Notes: generated from the letters alone by a model not told the origin. A stretch of 64,000 nt of DNA from Cunninghamia lanceolata (GCA_027924645.1 BSBN01001807.1:12108001-12172000); one strand, 5' to 3'. Shown: positions 48,360-59,402, counted from the stretch's first letter. A program made the numbers and translations.

Positions 48360-49415
48360 CTTGTTTGGGCAACAATTAGCATAATGGTCGCCTCCACAAG
48401 TAAATCATCCTCCAATGGGTCCTCTCTCATCTAAAGTATTTCCATTGTTATCCTCATTCCTTTTGTAATTACCATTTTTCTTCTCATTTCCAGGTCCACC
48501 CATGTTCTTCTGAGTTCCTTTTTCTTTTTTCTTGTTCTCATAGCTCTTATCATTTCTTCTCTTGAATGGTTGATTAGCAGGAGTTCCATTAAATCTCTTG
48601 CGATTTCTATCACGATAAGTCGAGATGGATTTCAGCTTTTGTTCTTGCTTGATCACCTTCTCGTACACTTGATCCATTGTTGTGGGACCATGTATGGCCA
48701 CCTCTCCACCAATTTGAGCATTTAAACCCATGATGAATTTTATGATCCTGAATCTCTCATCTTTTTGATACTGAGGCACATATTTCAGAAGACAGGTGAA
48801 TTTTTCTCCATATTCCACCACTGTCATGTCTCCTTGACAAAGATTCTAAAAATCAGTCAATTTTTTTATCAAAATAAAGTTGTGGTAGCCATCTTTTGTG
48901 AAAGAGCTCGACAAACTCATCCCAAGTTACCCTTAAAGAACTTAAATTCAATTCCATCTTCTTATTCATCCACCACGTGGATGCTTCTCCTACCAGTTGG
49001 AATGCTCCCCAAACTACCTTGGTTACTTTTGAGTAATTCCTTATCTCGAAATATTTTTCCATTTCTGTCAACCAAGCTTCCGCTGCATCTCCAGTCACCT
49101 TTCCATCAAATTTTGGTGGAGTGACCTTCTTCATATCCTAAGAGAGTTCTGAGGCCAGTCTATCCCTTGCTCTTTATGAGGTTCCGTTCTCTTACTTTGT
49201 TCTTCATGATTCTCTCCAATTTCTCCACAAGAGTTTTCGCCTCCTCCCTCAGAAGTCCCTTTATCATCCACTTTCTTTTCCATATCACCCAGTCTTTTCT
49301 TAGTTTCCTCAAGCATGGTTATAATCTGGTCCAATTTATTATTTGGCGGGTGGTTTTCCTCTTGACTTCCTCCTTGGTTAGTTCTTGTCTGAACCATGTT
49401 TATCATTTTTCTCAC
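48360..49415 (-). pseudogene. Chromovirus gag
   Basis: Start at 49415 (MRKMINMVQTRTNQGG). Then KKVTPPKFDGKVTGDAAEAW near 49130 and a WMNKKMELNLSSLRVTWDEF capsid segment near 48980. MTVVEYGEKFTCLLKYVPQY follows near 48825, a Lys/Asn-rich stretch near 48550, and a zinc-knuckle relic at about 48400-48360 (stop-FTCGGDHYANCCPN, where the first Cys is a stop). Frame shifts near 49130 and 48850. Matches plant chromovirus gag order. Confidence 0.85.
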
Positions 49416-49653
49416 ACCTGAGAATATTAAGAACTGTCTATTAGTTCATGATTATAATGCATCCCATTAAATCAAAACATAATAAACTCAAATCAAACAA
49501 TGGTTTGGTACAAAAACAACTCTTCTTTATTTATTTCATTTCAGAAGTAAAGAACATTCTTTATTTATACAAGAAATGACTTCAAAAGTCATGCTCAAGA
49601 GGAGTATATCCTTCACATTCATTTTCAGATACATAATCTCGAGGTATATAACC

Positions 49654-49998
49654 TTATGACTCACTATCGGACCTAACTTCTATGATCTCAATAAATGGGG
49701 GTATGCAGGGATCTAGCCTAACCATAGTTGTATCTTCATCTGACATATATGCTATGATTCTAGTTGTGATCTTAACTCTTTCAATATTTTCCTTTCTCAC
49801 TTGCTTGATTCGAGTTAAGGCATTGGCAAGGGTTTCAGTATCACTTAACCATATGTCACTCTCATCATTAGTTCCCTCAAAAGTTTTCATAATGGCTTCA
49901 CATTCTCTTTTTGCTTTAAGGAAATGTTTACTCCCATTAACTGACTTTCTCGCTATCTTCTTAAGACGTACCATCATGGTACAAAATTTTTTAAACAT
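49654..49998 (-). CDS. Leader ORF of the chromovirus-type element (unknown)
   Basis: 114 codons between the PBS and gag: MFKKFCTMMVRLKKIARK, then a Glu/Lys/Thr-rich helical body and an acidic tail (VRSDSES). The TAA after SES (49654) is followed in frame by another 15 or so open codons, so the original may have been longer. No family recognised. It may be an element-specific leader peptide or chance coding. Its position directly behind the PBS makes it worth comparing in related copies. Confidence 0.4.
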   Translation of the reverse strand: MFKKFCTMMVRLKKIARKSVNGSKHFLKAKRECEAIMKTFEGTNDESDIWLSDTETLANALTRIKQVRKENIERVKITTRIIAYMSDEDTTMVRLDPCIPPFIEIIEVRSDSES

Positions 49999-50061
49999 TA
50001 GCTAGCCGCATAATGTTGACTACAAGTAAGCATAGTGGTCTCATAAGCCCTAGTGTTGGAC

Positions 50062-50079
50062 TTGGTAGCTCTGATACCA
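50062..50079 (-). other. Primer-binding site of the chromovirus-type element
   Basis: Minus-strand TGGTATCAGAGCTACCAA, the standard tRNA-iMet-complementary site, two bases from the 5' LTR. Confidence 0.93.
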
Positions 50080-50081
50080 CA

Positions 50082-53000
50082 TGTAACATCCACATTCTAA
50101 AAACACAATAATATAGAAAACTTACCATGGAATAAATTCAACAAGGCAAAAATGAGAGAATTTTTTTCTTTTTATTTATCATAAAATCAAGTAACAACAA
50201 ATTGCAATATTCTCTTACATAAAACAAATATGACATATTTTCTTTCTTAATTACAAGTATCTGCATAAGTAATTCAATTACATAAATAAATTTGGAGTGA
50301 TTACTGCTTCTGAATATTTGACATCTTTATCACAAGTCACAGCATGTTTTTTTGCTGGAGAGAGAGAGAGCATCTTTCAAGTGTTTTACCTCCATCCATA
50401 GACCGACAGTCTCCCACACATCTTCCACATAGGAAGTGGCCGTACCCTTCATGAGGAATATAGACCAAAGGTGACTAGTGGTAATTTGCCTTCCGATTAC
50501 ATAGTGTTGTATCCTACACAACTCTATCAACCATACAACCCTAGATACCCTCTAGCTAAGTATGATTTCTGATAGGTTATGCAATCCAAATACAGTGAAC
50601 TGACAATGCATGCAGAAAATGAATGCATTACTTTGGCCAAAGTTTTAATATCAATAATGTTCATAATGAACGTGGTCGAAATATTCACCCACCCCAACTC
50701 GACTTGGATACTATCATATTCTTGTAGTTTTATCCTCACCAACTATGTTTACGTAAATAGTTTTAACATCTTTCATGGTAATGGTCTACTTGACTTAGAC
50801 AAGTTCATATAGATATTTGTTTCCATATTCGATACTAGGGTTTTCATTGCAACCTTTAATATTCTGATATTTCAAAATAATCCTACCTCATAACTATGAG
50901 ACTAAGGTTTAAAAATGACCCCTAGGTTTACTCAATCAAGATTAAGAATAATATAGTTTCAAAAAAGATATTACCTCCTACACAATGGAGTATGAGAACC
51001 TTCTATTTCCCTATTGCGATAACATTGATAATCACAACATAAACATATATATGTTTCCATACTAGGTCATTTTCTAGTTTAGACTAGAGTCTATTCCATC
51101 ATAATGGTTTACAAAAAGAATATACTCAACAAGATTACTATAATAGGTAAAAAGGATAGTTCTATGGAACTTATTTCCTCTACCAAACTGTTCCTAGTTT
51201 TTCCATCGCTCGACTAGGTAAAATGGTTTTTCCAAAGATTACTAAGAATCTAGGTTTTTGAATAGAATTCGTTTTGAGATATAACTAAACAAAGGATGGT
51301 TTAAATCGACATCATCCGAGCTTAATGACTAATCTGTGTTACACATATCTGAAAGTAATACATACCAAAGCATCATATTACTCTAATGGCACCAAATGTC
51401 TTTCGAATGGTTTAAACTATAACATCATATGTTAATTAGCTACATGACATATCTCAACATCATGGCGACTAGTTTGAGCTTATAAGGCTCACGATAACTA
51501 GAATATAATTGATAAGGACATTATTCAGGCGTGCAAACGGTGATGATCATAGTGTCATTACAAGGTAATTTTGACATCATAATAGATATAAATGTATCAT
51601 ATGTTATTAGCTCAAAGAGCTCTAGTTTAAGAATTCAATGATAAAGGGAATGCATCGGCCAATCAATGGCTAAATCGATGCTACCAAGTTTCCTATCTGC
51701 TAAATAAGTAGTTTGCAATCATCGCTATCTATAAATTATAACAACAATTCTAACACAACAAACATTGTAGTTTTAATCAAAAACACATCGATTAAATGGT
51801 TTGGCCTATCAGGCAAATTTGAATAGCTATTAGCAAGACACCACATTGAACATTGAATGAAAGATAATTTGATTCATCATTGAATATAATGCACACAATG
51901 CAGAAAAGGAAATAACCTGACGAGCGATGGCTACAAAGGTTGAACTGAGTTTGTTGGCTACGAACTCAACTTGACGTCTAAGGCTAATGTATATTTCCTT
52001 CTCAAAAATGTTTCTTAACACCTGCTACCCACAACAAATCACCTCAAGCATAACACAGACTAGTGACGACTCATACCAAGTCGTTCTCCTTAGAGGTTTC
52101 TACCACAACTCCTAATGAGTCATATCCTCATTACTCCCCCACGATGAACAATTAGAAAACCCTGGTAACACATACAGTCCATGTATACTACAGTTACAAC
52201 TGACTCCTCATAAGATGCAAAACCAACATATGTCAATTAAGAGGCAACTTCACATGGAGTGGGGAAAAGAATGTGGTTTGAAACACCACCATTTCCTCTC
52301 AAAGAGGCCAACACCTCAGTAACACCACTATATGATCATTAAGTGATCACTTGGAGTTGTTCGATCCACTACTAGAGACAAAGAAAAGCATTCCTAAAAG
52401 CATGCCTACATCTACTCCATGGTTGAGCAAGCAGTTAATATATTATGAGGTATTGATCTCAAATCGATATATATTTTATATTTATATATAAGTAAATATG
52501 TATTATAACAACTACCTTACTTGAACATTTATGCTTTGATCAAAATATGATAATAATAAGTCGAAAGGCTTACGAATAATGTGAAAGGGTCGAGCTTGTC
52601 TCCCCTTCATAGAATCTCGTTAAATCATGTCAACTTGACTTGATAAGATCGTCATATGACATTTTAATATCACAATTTCACCTTCTATGACTCAAGGAAG
52701 CTAACACAACAATTTTGTGACAATGTCAACGTAAGATTTATGTTAATCATAAATGGACATCATTCTACTTTGAAGATGTCATTTTCTTTTATGAATGACA
52801 ATGTCGACATACACGACTAACCCAAAAAAGAATCAAAAGATATCGACTACTTGTCGAATAGACTCAAGAGTTATACTGACAAAACATGACTTACCTCTAT
52901 CGATATCGGTTCGTGTTTTGTTAAACACTTATACTCGTTTTGGCAAATGAACACTCGTAACCCAAGGTCTATGTTTCTCTCCTTGAAAGATACTCTCTCT

Positions 53001-53283
53001 CTCTCTCTCTCTCTCTTTTCTCTGAGAGTCATCCGAAACCTGTAATCCTGTATAAAACTTGAAATCAATAGATTATGATCAGTGCATCATTATTCAAATA
53101 ATAAACCAAATTCTCATAATACAATTATTAAATCGATTAAACATTTACATTCCCATAATTCCATAAATACCATACAATAGAATCTATGTTTTTACTTGAT
53201 AATAATCTAAATATCAAAATAGATTTACTTATGTCCAAGTAAAAGTAAAAAGTATTAGCAGGACAAAAATTAGGGATGTAACA
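50082..53283 (-). mobile_element. 5' LTR of the chromovirus-type element
   Basis: 3,202 bp, TGTAACATCC to GATGTAACA on the plus strand. Contains a CT microsatellite at about 52988-53013 that is much shorter in the left copy. A few percent differences from the left copy. Confidence 0.93.
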
Positions 53284-53288
53284 AAGTG

Positions 53289-54305
53289 TTTAGATCCTTT
53301 TGGAGTAGGTCCTTGGAGCCCAAGAAAGGGTGTTTTAGATGGTTACTATTTTTGAATAAATTACCAATTGGGTTTAAAAACTATGTCTGTGGACTGTGCA
53401 ATGTCTTTGAGTCTTGTGACCATATATTTTTTAAATGTCCATTTGCATGTCAAATCTGGAAATTATTTATGGGAAATATTGTTGATTGGTCTATATGTGA
53501 GCCAATGGAAAAAATTAGGATACTACTTGGTTTTATTTTTGATTTTGATACTACTACTAATTTATTTTGGCTTGTTTTGACAACTAAAATTTTATGGGCA
53601 TTGTGGAAAAAGAGGAATGAGGACCATTTTCAAAACAAACCAAGATTGCTTACTGGGTCTGATGCGAGACTCATACAGGTTGATGTCTATGTACAGGTTG
53701 CATTGGCAATTGAAAAATAGATAGGGACTTTGGCCAAGGAGAATGGAATAGATGATATTTCTTCTCATCAAGATGTTGTTGATAATTCAGATCAGGGACT
53801 TCATGCTTTTAATATTGCCTGCCAAACCTTCAAGGAAAGATTGGATCATATGCATAAGAATTCAGGAACCTTATCATTTCAGGGGCTGTGAAGGAGAAAG
53901 CTCAGCAGGATTCTATCTCATTTTAGGATGCTTAATCCAGTTTAGAGAACCAAAGGATTTTCATAGATGATGATGGCATTCTGCACACAGAATCTGATCT
54001 TGATACAGAGTCTTCACTCATGGATGTTTGTGATGCTGCACCCTTATCTCAGATTGATCCTACAAAAGCCTCTAAGGAGCTAGATGATGCTGATTAGACT
54101 ATCTATTTTATGATATATCAGATATATAAAATTTTGATTTAAACAACTCCTTGACACAACCTTTTATATATGTATTTCTCGCCATATGTAAGTAATATGT
54201 GACTTCAGTCCTATTTTGGTGGCTCTCTTGGCCACAAATATGTATTGATACATCTTTTTTTTTGGTAATATTATTGATCTATCTTTAATAAAAAAAAAAA
54301 AAAAA
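53289..54305 (+). pseudogene. LINE ORF2 C-terminal zf-RVT region, 3' UTR and poly-A
   Basis: Resumes the LINE frame after the second insert: VFRSFWSRSLEPKKGCFRWLL, KLPIGFKNYVCGLCNVFESC, and DHIFFKCPFACQIW. This Cys/His pattern is the zf-RVT module at the end of plant LINE ORF2. The open run ends at 53720. Decayed coding continues to about 54100. The 3' UTR ends TTTAATAAAAAAAA (poly-A at about 54288-54305), followed by the target-site copy CCTAATTATAA. Confidence 0.88.
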
Positions 54306-54316
54306 CCTAATTATAA

Positions 54317-54990
54317 TGAAGGGAATTCATTTTTTTTTAATAATATTATTGCACAAATCAAAACTTTTTCCAAATATCTTTTATATTAAATTATACATTA
54401 TAATTAAGAGTTTTTAATATATTTTCAATATCAATTTTTAGTCATTTAGTTCATCCTTATTTGCAAATATAATTCCCTATATTAGTTTTATAATCTTTAT
54501 AATAATTTATTGTTAATCCAAAAATATAGAATTTGTATTTTAATAAGCATTTTTTTTGTCTTGTCTTTATATGTTCTTATTTTCAATTTTTAACCTTTTT
54601 TATATTTTATATTTTTCTGTTGATTTATGTCTTTTAACTTGATTGTTTTGGCTTTACTTTTATGGATTATCTGGTTTTCTTCTCCTTCACCTCCCTTCTT
54701 TTTAAGTAACAAGTTTTACAATCCATGTAATAACTTTTCTTCATCTTATAATAGATCTTGAAATACTCCCAACTTAATCTCTAACAATAATATATCTAAT
54801 ATTAAATAATTTATTATTATTAAAAATCTTTTATAGTGGGAATCATTAAGACAATAGTTTTTAGAATCTATAGTTTTAAAACACGACTCATACCTAACAT
54901 TACCTTTCCTTTATAGAATACCACTGAATATCGCCTCTAACTGCTAAAGACTGTAATACTCTACAATGGATTAGACTACTCTTTCGAAAT
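54317..54990. other. AT-rich spacer, no gene seen
   Basis: Very AT-rich with T-runs. No ORF or repeat with recognisable identity. It separates the LINE target site from the U2 gene promoter. Confidence 0.6.
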
Positions 54991-54996
54991 ATATTT

Positions 54997-55007
54997 ATCC
55001 CACATTT
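54997..55007 (+). promoter_or_regulatory. Upstream sequence element (USE) of the U2 gene
   Basis: ATCCCACATTT matches the plant snRNA USE RTCCCACATCG in 9 of 11 positions. It lies 33 bp upstream of the TATA box, the spacing that in plants specifies Pol II (about 33 bp) rather than Pol III (about 23 bp). Confidence 0.82.
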
Positions 55008-55040
55008 ATGAGGGAGAGCTCCAAAGAAAGAAAATGTAGG

Positions 55041-55048
55041 TATAAATA
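55041..55048 (+). promoter_or_regulatory. TATA box of the U2 gene
   Basis: TATAAATA begins 32 bp upstream of the U2 start, as expected for plant snRNA genes. Confidence 0.88.
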
Positions 55049-55072
55049 ATGAAGGGAGAAACATTTGGAAGC

Positions 55073-55266
55073 ATACCTTTCTCGGCCTTTTGGCTAAGAT
55101 CAAGTGTAGTATCTGTTCTTATCAGTTTAATATCTGATACGTGGTTCAATGAACCACACGATATTAAATTAATTTCTTGAGGGGGAAGGTTCAAACGGTA
55201 GCTTGCTACCAGATCCTTCGAGCGTCGCTTCTGTTTTGCACTACTGCAGAAGCCCGGCGCACCCCA
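55073..55266 (+). ncRNA. U2: U2 spliceosomal snRNA
   Basis: U2 pairs with the intron branch site in the major spliceosome. The first ~70 nt (ATACCTTTCTCGGCCTTTT onward) follow the plant U2 consensus, including the branch-site-recognition GTAGTA at 55106-55111. Downstream hairpins are intact but with changed bases: GTGGTTC/GAACCAC (55141-55157), GGTAGC-TT-GCTACC (55197-55210) and GCTTCTG/CAGAAGC (55227-55253). Paired changes that keep the stems suggest selection. The Sm-site region AATTTCTTGA (55171-55180) has a C inside the usual U run. Promoter elements sit at the right distances. The 3' end is estimated from the usual length of about 195 nt. Likely functional, but a recent pseudogene is possible. 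Confidence 0.95.
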
Positions 55267-55269
55267 CAC

Positions 55270-55920
55270 CACCAAATTCAATTAACAAATTAAATTTTTA
55301 GTTTTACCTATTTTTAAATGTTGTCTGTGATTCTTGTTTAAAGGGTCTGAGTTAAATCCTGTTTTGATTTTAGTTTTAATTAAAAATAAATAAAATCATT
55401 CTAATGAAAAGGTCTATTCTGTAATAATGAATCATCTGTCTATATACCAGTTTTTTTTCATTACTTGAACATGTTATTAATTTTGTCAAATTTTAAAACA
55501 TTAGTTTAAAAATTGAATGTTTTTGCTGTAGATTCCACTTTTGCCCATTTTTCTTGGTTAACGATTCTATTTTGCATTTGTAATAAGCCTCTGAAAAACA
55601 TTTCCATCTGATCAATGGAGGTGAAGGCGAGAGAAAAATCAAACAAAACTTCATTGTTGTTTTAAGACATTTGGACATGGTAAGGAATATTGATGTTTTT
55701 GGGTAGATGGCTGTGACTAGAGGTTGTTGGGCATTGTGTGGTGGGAATATCTCTCGCATGGAAACTAGGCCTTACCACAAACTTCCGATAGGACAACATT
55801 CTTGTGACCCGCCATTTGTAACCTAGGCATGCATATTCTAGGCAATGTAATTTGAAATGCCTTAAAATGGGGCAAAGGATTTCTGAACCCCTGTTCCCCC
55901 ACAAGTCGGTATAAATTGTT
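55270..55920. other. U2 downstream spacer, no gene seen
   Basis: AT-rich to 55.55 kb, then mixed sequence with short ORFs on the minus strand that show no family motif. Confidence 0.5.
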
Positions 55921-56350
55921 TTGGGTTTTGCAAGTCATGTTACCATGGAGTGGGTACTAACATCGCTGTTGCAGCACCACAACATTTTGTTTAGCGTTGA
56001 TCTTAACAAAGTGCTGCCAAATGCCATGTTGTGTTTCAAGTTTGGATTATGGGAGCAAAGAATTAAATACGAGTCCTCCTCACATGTTTGTCTTCACTGC
56101 CATAAAGCTGAGCACTTCTCCCATTCGTGTCAAGATATCAAGAAGTATCATACCATTTCCCAACCATTGGAAAGACGTTCAGAATATTAAAAGAGATTTA
56201 GAGATAAAAAAGCACTCTGCTATGAAGACTGAAGTGGTTTGTACAGAGTTGGACTCTGAGACAGAGGTCTCTCATTAATGATGAGGAAATCAGATTCACT
56301 TGTAGAGTCTATGAATTATCTTTTGATTGAGCCTGAATCTTCTTTGAAAA
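55921..56350 (+). pseudogene. LINE ORF1-like fragment with CCHC knuckle
   Basis: Open run 55921-56190 ends in CLHCHKAEHFSHSC, a perfect CX2CX4HX4C knuckle near 56085. It is preceded by an RIKYESSSHV segment like that before the knuckle in plant LINE ORF1 proteins. Only this region remains. The frame fails afterwards, and the foldback element and a small LTR element follow. Confidence 0.5.
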
Positions 56351-56417
56351 GAGATAGGATTGGATTCTGTGTTTCAGGATTCGACCCTGTGATGGATTTT
56401 TTTGCCTCAACGTTTCC

Positions 56418-56916
56418 TGATGCAGAGCATCCACGAAGAGGCAGATTTCATTCATGCCATAACTTACGGGTGAACTTCAGTTCCTAACGGTTAAGTGAAT
56501 TTGTTGGAGAAAAAGCAGGAATCAACCCTGACGTGGGACAGTTAGATTTATAGAAGTTAGCAGTTAGAATCCTATTTTAGTTAGGAAAGTTGAGTGTATT
56601 TCTGGAGTTGGAGAGGATAGATGGGATACGGGTAGTTTAGTTTTGGAGATGAGTCCGATGGGAAGATTGGCTTCCTCTGTACATACCAGCTATGTAAATG
56701 TTCACTGTTCTGCATATTTCTGGTTATGTCTGCCCGTTGTGTTGATATAGAAGCCTGTCTATGTATTTTGCAGTTTTTGTTGAGAATGAAATAAAAAGAA
56801 ACAAAGCTTGTAAGTTCTAAACATTGTGGTTCATTTTTTTTATTTCTGCTGCAAATTACCTCTGTATACAGAGGGTGTGTGAATTTAATTGCAGGGTCAG
56901 AAGATCGTCTGTATCA
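56418..56916 (+). mobile_element. 5' LTR of small element 1
   Basis: 499 bp. Differs from the 3' LTR by a 15-bp segment (CTATGTAAATGTTCA area, present here) and a few substitutions. Confidence 0.9.
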
Positions 56917-57326
56917 TTTTGATATCAGAGCATCTTCAGATGCTAGGGAGGGAAATTTTGTATGGAGTTTTAATAGTTTAGAAACAGATCAACTGCTATG
57001 TTTTTCTTTGGTTTTATCTTAGCACCTGAGCCTTGTGAATAGTTTGTTTACTGTTCTCTTTTGATTGCCACTGTGAGAATGAGATCCAATTCGATGTAGC
57101 TGCAGCAGGAGTTTTTCTCATCACCCATAGAGAGGAAGAAGGCCCTTGGAGTTTTCCTGAACATTTGGTAATATTTCCTTTTTTGCTCAAGGAATGTGTC
57201 ATTTGTGGGTAGCATGTAGATGTTAATAGAAGCAAAGCATGCAGACAGCCATTTTTAAAATCTATGGACTGGGATGTGAGCACCGTTGAGGCATGCATGT
57301 GGAGAGGTAGTATGAGTGTTGGGGCT

Positions 57327-58718
57327 ATGAATGCAAATATGGAGTTATGTCATAATGTAAGAAAGAGGATAATGAGATTGGAAGAAAAAATAAGACAAAG
57401 GCAAAAGAAGAAACAAACAAAGGACCAACAAAAGGAGTTGCAGAAGTTAGAATATGAGTTGGAGGAGTTATGGTGGATGTTGGAGGAGTATGAATCATGC
57501 AATAATAAGAAGACAAAGGAGAAGAAATCTACACTAAAGGCATTGAAGAGTTTTGAGAAGGTGAAAAAGAATGGTAAGAATAAATACCTACCTTGTGAGT
57601 AAGATTTATTTTCAGAGAGGAAATCCATAGAGTCAAGGATTAGCCAAGGAGTAGAACTATTAGAACAGGGAAAGATTAAATCCCTTGAAGAGTTGGCAAG
57701 ATTATTAGTGGATAGAAGACCCTTAAATGTGATTTTCCAAGAGTTTCAAAGAGAAGACATAGATGAGATTTGTGAAGAGTTTGAGACAGAGGATGAATGG
57801 GATGAAGATCAAGAGGATGAGATCCATGGAGCTGTTGAGTTGTGTTACCCTGAAGAAGGGGAGAGTATTGAAGATTACAATACAAGAGGAGAAGAGTTTG
57901 AAGACTGCAATGAAGAAAAATGCAGCTTATCACAAGAGGAGGCCCGAAACGTTGTAGCAGTGGAAGCAATCCACATTAGAGAGGAAGTTGCAGCAGAGAT
58001 GGAGATCTTTGGGAGCCCCAAATGTGATGAAGTCCTATTGGTTTTAGAGAACACAATCAACAAAAAGCAGCTAGAGGAAGGTCTAGAGAATCCCGTCATT
58101 GATGAAAAGAGAGTAGAAGATCATCACTTTCCTGGAGAAAATATATTTATTTGTGGTACAAATGAGGACATTGAAGAAAATGCAATAAAGGAGGACAATG
58201 CAAAAAAAGAGTTGTCTTGTGAAGGACATCATGTAGAGCTAAGAAATGAAGACCTCCTCATAAAAGAAGAATTGGAGAGCATATCTAAATGGCATGATGT
58301 AGAAGAGGAAGCAGTGATGGGAAATTTCATTTCCCTTAACTTTATTTCTGTTTTTAATGGTTTTTGTGCAGGTACAACAAAAGGTGGTATGAGTCTTGCA
58401 AAGAGCCATGATGGTTTTCAATGGAGGAAGACCACTAAGCCATCAAGGAGTTGGGAAAAGAGAAAGAGTACCCATTGGAAGAATAGGACAAGCTCTAATC
58501 CAACAAGAGGCTGGAAGCAAAGGAAGGAAAAAAGTGGAAAATTGCAAAGATATTTAATCTGGTGGAAGGGCAAGCCGTGGCCTTTATTCTTTGGGTCAAA
58601 AGGATGGTTCTACCATCTAGCCTTACCTAGGGGTAAAAGCAATTGCATCACCAATGTAATAGTTGAGTCTTTAGGTTTCTTAGTGTGTTACTTGTTAAAA
58701 TGTTGTCAAATAAGTTAG
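57327..58718 (+). pseudogene. Unknown element-1 protein (one premature stop)
   Basis: Homologous start at ATG 57327 (MNANMELCHNVRKR). It runs in one frame to 58718 with a single TAA at 57600-57602. Element 2 has CAA (Gln) at that point, so this is a simple C-to-T loss. The protein has an N-terminal coiled coil rich in Lys/Gln/Glu, a conserved helical part (ARLLVDRRPLN), and an acidic centre (DEWDEDQEDE). A conserved block EVLLVLENTINKKQ and a basic, Trp-containing tail (GFQWRKTTKPSRSWEKRK, then HWKNRTSSNPTRGWKQRK) follow. It extends about 60 residues beyond the element 2 stop. No RT, integrase, protease or CCHC motif. No family recognised. Confidence 0.8.
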
Positions 58719-58745
58719 CTTTGAACCAGGACGTTCAAAATTCTT

Positions 58746-58754
58746 AGGGGAGAA
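58746..58754 (+). other. Polypurine tract of small element 1
   Basis: AGGGGAGAA directly before the 3' LTR. Confidence 0.85.
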
Positions 58755-59238
58755 TGATGCAGAGCATCCACGAAGAGGCAGATTTCATTCATGCCATAAC
58801 TTACGGGTGAACTTCAGTTCCTAACAGTTAAGTGAATTTGTTGGAGAAAAAGCAGGAATCAATCCTAACGTAGGACAGTTAGATTTATAGAAGTTAGCAG
58901 TTAGAATCCTATTTTAGTTAGGAAAGTTGAGTGTATTTCTGGAGTTAGAGAGGATAGATGGGATACGGGTAGTTTAGTTTTGGAGATGAGTCCGATGGGA
59001 AGATTGGCTTCCTCTGTACATACCAGTTGTTCTGCATATTTCTGGTTATGTCTGCCCGTTGTGTTGATATAGAAGCCTGTCTATGTATTTTGCAGTTTTT
59101 GTTGAGAATGAAATAAAAAGAAACAAAGCTTGTGAGTTCTAAACATTGTGGTTCATTTTTTTTATTTCTGCTGCAAATTACCTCTGTATACAGAGGGTGT
59201 GTGAATTTAATTGCAGGGTCAGAAGATCGTCTGCATCA
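58755..59238 (+). mobile_element. 3' LTR of small element 1
   Basis: 484 bp, TGATGCAGAGC to CTGCATCA, then the TTTCC duplication. Confidence 0.9.
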
Positions 59239-59402
59239 TTTCCCATCACACTACATGATCCATCATCAGGAGAGTAGGGAGCAAGAGAATAGAGAGCAGA
59301 TTTGATTTTCTATTCTCCTGCTCTATGGATCATGTAGTGTGATGGAAACGTTGAGGCAAAAAAATCCATCACACAGTTAAATCCTGAAACAGAGAATCAC
59401 AA

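Larger units (their letters stand above)
29760..53288 (-). mobile_element. Chromovirus-type Ty3/Gypsy element, TSD AAGTG, itself interrupted
   Basis: LTRs at 29765-32951 and 50082-53283 (about 3.2 kb each) are flanked by AAGTG at 29760-29764 and 53284-53288. On the minus strand the PBS (complement at 50062-50079, TGGTATCAGAGCTACCAAG) and the polypurine tract (32952-32967, CTTTAGGGGAAGGATA) set the orientation. Gag, protease, RT, RNase H, integrase and a chromodomain-like C-terminus follow in Gypsy order. The Tat element at 33,994-45,886 splits integrase. Without it this element is about 11.6 kb, close to Tekay/Del-type chromoviruses, which have long LTRs and a C-terminal chromodomain. Confidence 0.92.
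16651..54316 (+). mobile_element. L1-type LINE, full length, interrupted by two LTR elements
   Basis: CCTAATTATAA (preceded by AAAA) lies at 16651-16661, and AAAA-CCTAATTATAA follows the poly-A at 54306-54316. The LINE therefore runs from about 16662 to 54305 with an 11-bp TSD. Subtracting the inserts at 21,114-28,686 and 29,765-53,283 and their duplicated bases leaves about 6.5 kb, a normal full-length plant L1. Order on the plus strand: 5' UTR, ORF1, APE endonuclease, RT, C-terminal zf-RVT, 3' UTR, poly-A. The reading frame rejoins across both inserts (GWSEAPPEW across the first, KISQVFRSFW across the second). It is dead through stops and frameshifts. Confidence 0.9.
56413..59243 (+). mobile_element. 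Small non-autonomous LTR element 1, TSD TTTCC
   Basis: 2,821 bp (56418-59238) with LTRs 56418-56916 and 58755-59238 and TTTCC at 56413-56417 and 59239-59243. The LTRs start TGATGCAGAGC and end TGTATCA or TGCATCA. PBS TGATATCAGAGC (56920-56931) is 11 of 12 to the consensus. AGGGGAGAA precedes the 3' LTR. The interior holds a single long ORF and no pol. Related to element 2 at 61-63.9 kb. Confidence 0.93.
56359..59402. repeat. Foldback palindrome split by small LTR element 1
   Basis: Left arm 56359-56417 plus 59244-59263 (after removing element 1 and one TTTCC) is the reverse complement of 59325-59402 over about 79 bp with a few mismatches. A core such as GATGGATTTTTTTGCCTCAA faces its complement in the right arm. 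The loop is about 61 bp and can pair further. Structure fits a MITE/foldback element, or another inverted repeat. No TSD of its own was found. Confidence 0.8.

Noticed and set aside
57264..57326. Upstream start for the element-1 ORF at 57264
   Set aside because: The extra 21 codons have no counterpart in element 2. The shared homologous start is at 57327.
58340..58375. Intron acceptor (TTTTTGTGCAG before GTACAACAAAAGG) in the element-1 ORF
   Set aside because: The frame is open through it in both elements and element 2 has GCAAG in place of GCAGG. There is no clear donor, so I kept the unspliced ORF.
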